Part shown: in pieces, positions 1 through 3,713 of the stretch
Layout: the number at the start of each line of letters is the position of its first letter
How positions within the stretch are numbered: the first letter of the stretch is position 1
Assembly (NCBI GenBank): GCA_024640445.1
Contig: JAHEEZ010000043.1
Span: forward strand, 11,004 to 19,528
Origin: Acidobacteriota bacterium
Lineage (GTDB): Bacteria; Acidobacteriota; Blastocatellia; Pyrinomonadales; Pyrinomonadaceae
Reading direction: 5' to 3'
Length of the DNA stretch: 8,525 nt
Position numbers and translations under genes: made by a program
Notes under the pieces: generated by a model
What the model saw: only the letters and a program-made list of their open reading frames with translations
Told to the model about the DNA's origin: nothing
The model's database searches: none

Positions 1-36
1 TCACGATTCACGAGAATAGTTCCCGCGAAGGCGCCC
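1..36. repeat. Truncated remnant of the mosaic repeat (modules A and inverted C)
   Basis: The window opens with TCACGATTCACGA followed closely by TTCCCGCGAAGGCGCC. The same order, a CACGATT heptamer run and then TTCCCGC(A/G)AAG...GGCGC, recurs at 2443-2494. This is therefore the trailing edge of a repeat block whose main part lies left of the window. The boundary on the right is approximate. Confidence 0.6.
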
Positions 37-319
37 AACCTGATCCGGTTATTTCAATAACCCGCTTGCAACGGCTCTGCATAAAGCGCATAGTCTTTAT
101 GTTAATCCTTCTCTATCACTAATTTATTGGTGAACTAGTCAAAGACGGTTTTTTTTGGATAAGTTTAAGAGCAGGTCAATTATTAATTACAGAAGTCGCT
201 CTTGGAAACTTTGAGCAAACGAAACCCGATCCTTCGCAGCAGACCGTTTTTCTCCGAAGCAAACTCGATTCGAAAACTTCTTTTGACGTTCCGCAGTGCG
301 GGACAGGGTAAATACCATA
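37..319 (+). other. Gene-free leader and promoter region of the RRM gene
   Basis: No credible ORF, tRNA or repeat is visible here. The stretch is AT-rich, with an 8-T run near 149-156, and is the only place for the promoter of the downstream RNA-binding protein gene. One weak sigma70-like pair is TTGCAA (66-71) and CATAGT (89-94), 17 bp apart, each matching four of six consensus bases. If used, it would give a leader of more than 200 nt. Such leaders are often seen on cold-induced RNA-binding protein genes, but no conserved RNA element is recognisable here. Confidence 0.4.
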
Positions 320-616
320 ATGTCAATGAAACTTTACGTAGGAAATCTTTCCTTCGACGCAACTGAACAGGATCTTAGAGACGCTTTCGGAGAAGTTGGG
401 ACTGTAGAATCGGTCAACATCATCGAAGACAGGGACACCGGCCGCTCGCGCGGTTTCGGATTCGTAGAAATGTCGTCAAAAGCCGAGGGCCAGGAGGCCA
501 TCTCGCAGCTTGACGGCAAAGAGATGGACGGCCGCAACCTAAAGGTCAACGAAGCCAAGCCCCGTGAAGATCGCGGCGGCGGAGGCGGCGGACACCGCGG
601 CGGTTCACGCTGGTAA
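320..616 (+). CDS. Single-RRM RNA-binding protein with glycine-rich tail
   Basis: This 98-residue cytoplasmic protein consists almost entirely of one RNA recognition motif. RNP2 is LYVGNL (residues 5-10) and RNP1 is RGFGFVEM (44-51); their aromatic residues stack on single-stranded RNA bases in this family. A short tail (about 84-98) is rich in Gly and Arg, as in cyanobacterial Rbp proteins and the many bacterial RRM proteins of unassigned role. Family knowledge suggests RNA chaperone or mRNA-binding activity, often cold-responsive; the specific target is unknown. I chose ATG at 320, because it starts just ahead of the beta-1 strand. ATG at 326 is equally compatible, and the in-frame GTG at 296 would add eight residues unlike the family. 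The Shine-Dalgarno is weak (AGGG at 305-308, 11 nt away). The gene is monocistronic, convergent with the esterase, and ends in a clear terminator. Confidence 0.93.
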   Translation: MSMKLYVGNLSFDATEQDLRDAFGEVGTVESVNIIEDRDTGRSRGFGFVEMSSKAEGQEAISQLDGKEMDGRNLKVNEAKPREDRGGGGGGHRGGSRW

Positions 617-622
617 TTTGAG

Positions 623-642
623 AAGGCATTTTCGAATGCTTT
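623..642 (+). other. 3' UTR hairpin with TTCG loop
   Basis: AAGGCATT (623-630) pairs with AATGCTTT (635-642) across a TTCG tetraloop, giving eight pairs including one G-T. It starts six bases after the RRM stop codon and precedes the true terminator. It has no T-run of its own, so it may be an mRNA 3' stability element, or the RRM protein's own binding site (speculative). Confidence 0.55.
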
Positions 643-643
643 G

Positions 644-678
644 AAAAGAGCTCCCGGTTTCGGCCGGGGGCTTTTTTT
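644..678 (+). terminator. Rho-independent terminator of the RRM gene
   Basis: AGCTCCCGG (649-657) pairs with CCGGGGGCT (664-672) over a six-base TTTCGG loop. A run of seven T follows (672-678) and an A-rich stretch precedes (644-647). One T-G pair lies within the stem. This is a textbook intrinsic terminator about 30 nt after the stop codon. Confidence 0.92.
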
Positions 679-708
679 GGATCAGAGATGCCGTATCGTG
701 AAGGGCAG

Positions 709-771
709 AAACGCAACCGTCAGGGAGCGTGCCGGATTCACCCATGGGCACTCTCCCTGGCGGTCGCGTTT
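709..771. repeat. Inverted pair of repeat module B (25-bp arms)
   Basis: Arm 709-733 and arm 747-771 are inverted copies of the module GGCACGCTCCCTGACGGT plus CGCGTTT. Of 25 positions, 22 are Watson-Crick pairs, one is T-G and two are mismatches (715/765 and 728/752). The loop is 13 bases (734-746). The other B copies in the window (2379, 3403, 3496, 3598) are single and all in one orientation; only here are two copies head to head, forming a potential long stem. It starts 30 bases after the RRM terminator. Confidence 0.85.
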
Positions 772-817
772 CCCCTACTCACTTCCTTCGCGGCCCAGTC
801 TTCCGCGGTTAATTCCT

Positions 818-1024
818 TTCACGATTCACTATCTACGATTCACCAAAACGAGTTCCCGCTACGGCGCAAAGAAAAACCGGGCACAGATAAACACAAATGA
901 AGACAATTGAATCTTGAGATATTTCTAAACTTCCCCTATCTGTGTTGATCCGTGCCCAGTTTTCTTCTCCCTACTTTGACTCCGCGTCTTTGCGTCTCCG
1001 CGGTTAGTACGATCACGATTCACC
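818..1024. repeat. Mosaic repeat block A-C'-D'-core-D-C-A, 3' of the esterase gene
   Basis: From left to right the block holds: heptamer-type CACGATT/CACTAT/CTACGATT (about 819-843); GGCGCAAAG, the inverse of the C module (863-871); an inverted D copy at 879-898; a unique core of about 39 bases; a forward D copy at 938-957 (17 of 20 positions pair with 879-898, and pairing continues outward over 873-877/959-963); CTTTGCGTCTCCGCGG (about 989-1004); and CACGATTCACC (1014-1024). The whole is roughly symmetric and could form a large hairpin. The block ends five bases before the esterase stop codon. No gene is credible in it; open frames here are repeat translations. Confidence 0.8.
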
Positions 1025-1029
1025 ATTAA

Positions 1030-2115
1030 CTACCTCGCGTCTGCGAGCGTCCTCGAGAAGAAGGGAATCACGAAATTTTCCAGCCTTTCCCTTATTTTGC
1101 CGCTGTGATCCCCGACCGGATAGACCGAAAAGGTGTGGGGGATCTTAAGTTCCGCCAGTTTCTGCGAAAGCTCGCGCGTGGACTGGCTGATGTGCGGATA
1201 TTCCTCATTCTCTCCAACGTCAAAGGCGAGCCCTCGAAGGCCGTGCAGGTTTTCCCTGTATTCTTCAACAAGGTACAGAGGCATCCGCGCTCGCCACTCT
1301 GAATAGGCCGGCTCATTCGGAACGACCTTTCCGTTCTCCATTTTGAACGGATAGGATACGTAGAACTCCTTGTTCCCGGGGTTTGGGGAAAACGCGGCGG
1401 CGAGGCCGGTATAGAAAGTCGTGAAGAGGTTCTCCGCTGGTTTTTGCCTCAGATCAGCAAGGTCCGTCACCGCGATCGCCTTTGGCATCTCCGCCGCTTC
1501 CGGTCCGATGTCCCCTTCGAAAGCCATGCAGCACGGGCTGAGAGCGTAGATCGCGCCATAGACCTTCGGGTTGGTCATCCCCAGGATCATCGCACCGTAG
1601 CCGCCCATGGAATGCCCGGCGATGCCTCTGCCTGACGGATCGGATATGGTGCGGAATTCCCTGTCGATCCTTTCCACCAACTCCTTGCTGATGTACGTCG
1701 CCCACCCGCCGGTGACCGGGGAATCCGTGTAAAAGCTGCCGAGAAACGCGTTTTTCGCGTTGGGAGCGACAATGATCATCTCCTTGCTTTTTCCTTCTGC
1801 GATGAGCGCGTCCATCGAATCAGCGAGTTTCAGACCCTGATAACCAAACTTCGTCCACGATTCCTTGACTCCGGTGTATCCGTGGAGCAGGTAAACGACC
1901 GGATATCGTTTTGCCGTGTCCGTTACGTAACCCGGCGGCAGGTAAACATCGGCTTCCTGAACCGAGGGATCTCCGAGCATATTTCCTTTCAGAGCCGCCG
2001 AGTCGATGCTGATAGTGACAAGCCGGCCCACAGGGATCCGGGCGAAGGCGCCGGACGCGGCCACGATGATCAGAAGGGCGACCACCGGAAGCAAGATTCT
2101 ATATTTCTTAAGCAT
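1030..2115 (-). CDS. Secreted alpha/beta-hydrolase esterase (Esterase D / PF00756 type)
   Basis: This 361-residue exported enzyme belongs to the alpha/beta-hydrolase fold, esterase D/feruloyl-esterase-like branch, which hydrolyses carboxylic esters. The true substrate cannot be read from sequence. Residues 1-25 form a signal peptide: MLKKYR, then a hydrophobic run, then SGAFA. VVYLLHGYTG (about 73-82) is the oxyanion-hole strand and loop, GHSMGG (167-172) is the nucleophile elbow with Ser169, and GDHS near the end gives His337. The acid is either Asp299 or Glu304 in FDVGENEE, where the family usually has DxGxxD. I chose ATG at 2115 because the signal peptide begins there. The frame stays open upstream to 2190 (TTG), but that would bury the signal behind 25 residues. 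No strong Shine-Dalgarno is visible. A weak promoter candidate upstream is TTGATC (2185-2190) and CGTAAT (2162-2167), 17 bp apart. The gene is monocistronic, flanked by repeats on both sides, and convergent with the RRM gene. Confidence 0.9.
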   Translation of the reverse strand: MLKKYRILLPVVALLIIVAASGAFARIPVGRLVTISIDSAALKGNMLGDPSVQEADVYLPPGYVTDTAKRYPVVYLLHGYTGVKESWTKFGYQGLKLADSMDALIAEGKSKEMIIVAPNAKNAFLGSFYTDSPVTGGWATYISKELVERIDREFRTISDPSGRGIAGHSMGGYGAMILGMTNPKVYGAIYALSPCCMAFEGDIGPEAAEMPKAIAVTDLADLRQKPAENLFTTFYTGLAAAFSPNPGNKEFYVSYPFKMENGKVVPNEPAYSEWRARMPLYLVEEYRENLHGLRGLAFDVGENEEYPHISQSTRELSQKLAELKIPHTFSVYPVGDHSGKIRERLENFVIPFFSRTLADAR

Positions 2116-2231
2116 AAGCGTTCTGTTGGCCCATTTGTTTACTGATGTAGAGGGAGCGCACATTACGAGTTTGAGAGGGACATAGATCAAGAAAGATATT
2201 CAAAAAACAAATAATTCTATGATCCTCTCCC

Positions 2232-2585
2232 ATCAGCGTTCATCCGTGTCCGGTTTCCATAGCACCACTATATGAACATCTGTCACTATCTGTGTTCATC
2301 CGTGTCCACTTCCCCAAATACCTCCCCGACTCAGCGCCTCCGCGGTTTATTCCATTTACGATTTACGATTCACGAGCAGGCACGCTCCCTGACGGTAGCG
2401 TTTCCGCCATTCACATTTCCGCGCCTCTGCGGTTCATTCCATTCACGATTCACGTTGCACGAAAGAGGTTCCCGCAAAGACGCCAAGGCGCAAAGAAGAA
2501 AGGACACAGATGGACACGGATTTCTGAAAATGGCTTTTGATGCCACCTCACTATCTTCCCCATCCGTGTTTATCCGTGTCCAGTT
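2232..2585. repeat. Mosaic repeat block between esterase and peroxidase genes
   Basis: Modules can be followed in order. D copies lie at 2232-2251 and 2288-2307. C follows at about 2330-2346, the heptamer run CATTTACGATTTACGATTCACGA at 2353-2375, and B at 2379-2410. A shorter C (GCGCCTCTGCGG) lies near 2421-2432 and A near 2442-2455. Inverted C (CGCAAAGACGCCAAGGCG) lies at 2473-2490, inverted D at 2502-2521, a core of 40 bases, and D at 2562-2581. Inverted D and the last D match at 17 of 20 positions, making a hairpin. The block ends within about 8 bases of the peroxidase stop codon, so it forms that gene's 3' region. I see no real gene; the long open frame on the plus strand is a by-product. 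Confidence 0.85.
2286..2343. repeat. 58-bp perfect direct repeat, copy 1
   Basis: Positions 2286-2343 are identical over 58 bases to 3317-3374. The stretch spans a D module (ATCTGTGTTCATCCGTGTCC), the linker ACTTCCCCAAATACCTCCCC and the start of a C module (GACTCAGCGCCTCCGC). The two copies lie in the same orientation 1031 bases apart and bracket the peroxidase gene. Confidence 0.9.
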
Positions 2586-2588
2586 TCT

Positions 2589-3167
2589 TTATCCGTCGCC
2601 GGCCTCGGCGATCTTGGCTCCCTCCGGAATCTCATCGGGGGGCAAACCGGACGCCGCCTCAAGACGGCCGCTGAAATTGAAGAACGACACGAGAGCCGCG
2701 ATCTCCCAGATCGCCTTTTCATCCCAGCCGGCTTCTTTCAATTTCTCCATGTCTTCCTTGCCCACCATGCTCGGGGTCTCCGTCAGCTTGCCTGCGAAGG
2801 AAAGCAAAGAACGGGTCTTCTGGTCCAGATCGTATTCAGGCCACTCCGTAGCGAACTCGTGTCCAAGATGCTCATCGCCGGTAAGGCGGCGAACTGCCGC
2901 CGTATGGAGCCCCAGTCACGGGGCTCCGCCGACTTTTCCGTTGACGACGGTCGCCACCATCTCACGCTGGAGCCTGCTCAAAGGCGAGTTCTTGCGAAGA
3001 TGGAGGTAGTTGTAGATCGCGCCTGCGGGGCGCGCCACGCGAAGGTCGACGGCGAGGACCTGAAACACCCCGGGCACTATTCCACCGTACTGCCGTTTGA
3101 CCCAGCCAAAGAACAGTTTTCTAATTCCCCGGACCTTATCCGGAGCCGCCGTCAAAATGTTTGGCAT
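2589..3167 (-). CDS. Peroxidase-related AhpD/CMD-like protein, probable selenoprotein (UGA at codon 84)
   Basis: The frame starting at ATG 3167 runs 83 residues to a TGA (2916-2918) and then continues open for 108 codons to TAA at 2589, giving 192 residues. That is the usual length of the peroxidase-related branch of the AhpD/carboxymuconolactone decarboxylase fold. The N-terminal half carries PLSRLQREMVATVV (about 62-75). The segment after the TGA reads LGLHTAAVRRLTGDEHLG, and the C-terminal part has KLTETPSMVGKEDMEKLKEAG and VSFFNFSGRLEAASGL, all typical of the family and in one frame. The TGA replaces the peroxidatic cysteine of CxxCxxxH: His88 lies four residues later as required, while the first cysteine is Gly81, giving GAPUxxxH. 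Expected role: thiol- or selenol-dependent reduction of (hydro)peroxides in the cytoplasm. The start is secured by AAGGAG five bases upstream. The gene stands alone between repeat blocks. The alternative is a pseudogene with a recent nonsense mutation; the frame on both sides is otherwise intact. Confidence 0.75.
2885..2901 (-). promoter_or_regulatory. SECIS-like hairpin just downstream of the in-frame UGA
   Basis: On the minus strand GGCGGC (2901-2896), loop AGTTC (2895-2891) and GCCGCC (2890-2885) form a perfect 6-bp GC stem. The apical loop begins 20 nt after the UGA and has G at its second position, followed by U. Described bacterial SECIS elements have a loop 16-37 nt from UGA, a stem of at least 4 bp and a G among the first two loop bases, so all criteria are met. 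SelB binding itself cannot be judged from sequence. Confidence 0.6.
2906..2927 (-). other. Perfect 8-bp hairpin with the UGA codon in its loop
   Basis: GGAGCCCC and GGGGCTCC form eight GC-rich pairs around a six-base loop, GTGACT read on the minus strand, which contains the TGA. It ends four bases before the SECIS-like stem. A translating ribosome would have to melt it before reading UGA, so a role in pausing or recoding is possible. It could also be a chance palindrome in GC-rich coding DNA. Confidence 0.6.
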
Positions 3168-3172
3168 TTATT

Positions 3173-3178
3173 CTCCTT
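3173..3178 (-). promoter_or_regulatory. Strong ribosome binding site of the peroxidase gene
   Basis: AAGGAG on the minus strand lies five bases before ATG at 3167. It fixes the start and shows that the gene is equipped for efficient initiation, which argues somewhat against a long-dead pseudogene. Confidence 0.85.
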
Positions 3179-3200
3179 TTCTTTTAAGCAATTGCCGTAA

Positions 3201-3233
3201 CTTTCCGCGCGGTTTTCCCGCGAAGGCGGAAAG
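3201..3233. repeat. Imperfect inverted repeat upstream of the peroxidase gene
   Basis: CTTTCCG (3201-3207) pairs with CGGAAAG (3227-3233), and CGCGG (3208-3212) with CCGCG (3218-3222) over a TTTTC loop, leaving AAGG as a four-base bulge. It lies 34 bases upstream of the peroxidase start codon and merges on the right with a degenerate inverted C module (CCCGCGAAGGCG). It may fold in the 5' UTR or be part of the repeat block; there is no T-run to make it a terminator. Confidence 0.55.
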
Positions 3234-3236
3234 AAA

Positions 3237-3338
3237 GGACACGGATGGAAACAGATTTAAGGCTGATAAAGCGACGATAAAAGCAGATTTCATAAAACTA
3301 TCTATTCTCATCTTCTCTATCTGTGTTCATCCGTGTCC
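3237..3338. repeat. Inverted D-module pair (D'-core-D)
   Basis: GGACACGGATGGAAACAGAT (3237-3256) and ATCTGTGTTCATCCGTGTCC (3319-3338) are inverted copies matching at 18 of 20 positions, with a 62-base unique core between. Similar D'-core-D elements lie at 879-957 (core 39 bases) and 2502-2581 (core 40 bases). The cores are unrelated to one another by eye, so the arms rather than the core define this element. Confidence 0.85.
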
Positions 3339-3374
3339 ACTTCCCCAAATACCTCCCCGACTCAGCGCCTCCGC
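3317..3374. repeat. 58-bp perfect direct repeat, copy 2
   Basis: This stretch is identical to 2286-2343 and joins the D module of the preceding inverted pair to the first C module of the tandem array. Exact identity, in a region where other module copies differ by several bases, points to recent duplication or gene conversion. Confidence 0.9.
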
Positions 3375-3713
3375 AGTTCTTTCCATTTACGATTCACTAA
3401 CAGGCACGCTCCCTGACGGTCGCGTTTCCGCCATACACCTCTGCGACTCAGCGCCTCCGCGGTTTATTCCATCCACGATTTACGATTTACGAATCGGCAC
3501 GCTCCCTGACGGTCGCGTTTCCGCCATTTACATCTCCGCGACTCAGCGCCTCCGCGGTTTATTCCATCCACGATTTACGATTTACGAATTACGAACAGGC
3601 ACGCTCCCTGACGGTCGCGTTTCCGCCATACACCTCCCCGACTCAGCGCCTCCGCGGTCTATTCCATCCACGATTCACTATTCCCGATTCACTATTCCCG
3701 ATTCACGATTCAC
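3359..3713. repeat. Tandem C-A-B array, about 3.5 units, 3' of the M1 gene
   Basis: Units start at GACTCAGCGCCTCCGC at 3359, 3445, 3540 and 3640, giving unit lengths of 86, 95 and 100 bases plus a last partial unit. Each full unit is C (CTCAGCGCCTCCGCGG), TTTATTCCAT, a run of 7-bp CACGATT/TACGATT units, then B at 3403-3434, 3496-3527 or 3598-3629. Length differs mainly through the number of heptamers: about two, three and four. The last unit lacks B and instead carries six heptamers alternating CACTATT and CCCGATT (3669-3710) plus CAC. The final bases supply the M1 stop codon. The intervals are themselves conserved, so this is not CRISPR. Confidence 0.9.

Noticed and set aside
283..314. Promoter TTGACG with a downstream -10 box before the RRM gene
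   Set aside because: No acceptable -10 lies 16-18 bases downstream, and the transcript would start at or after the start codon.
641..910. ORFs containing ATVRERA-like and SRYGAKK-like peptides
   Set aside because: They start inside the RRM terminator and translate B, C and D repeat modules; this is a common source of false hypothetical proteins.
2116..2190. Longer esterase start at TTG 2190 or ATG 2163
   Set aside because: Both would place up to 25 polar residues before a well formed signal peptide and neither has a Shine-Dalgarno.
2783..2965. Frameshift in the peroxidase gene
   Set aside because: The overlapping frame looked like a bridging fragment at first. However, the pieces before and after the TGA are in the same frame and the 36 codons between read as family sequence, so no frameshift is needed.
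2272..3009. 245-codon plus-strand ORF
   Set aside because: Its first part is translated repeat modules and its second part is antisense to the peroxidase gene.
3359..3713. CRISPR array
   Set aside because: The segments between C modules are conserved copies rather than unique spacers, unit length varies, and no cas gene is present.
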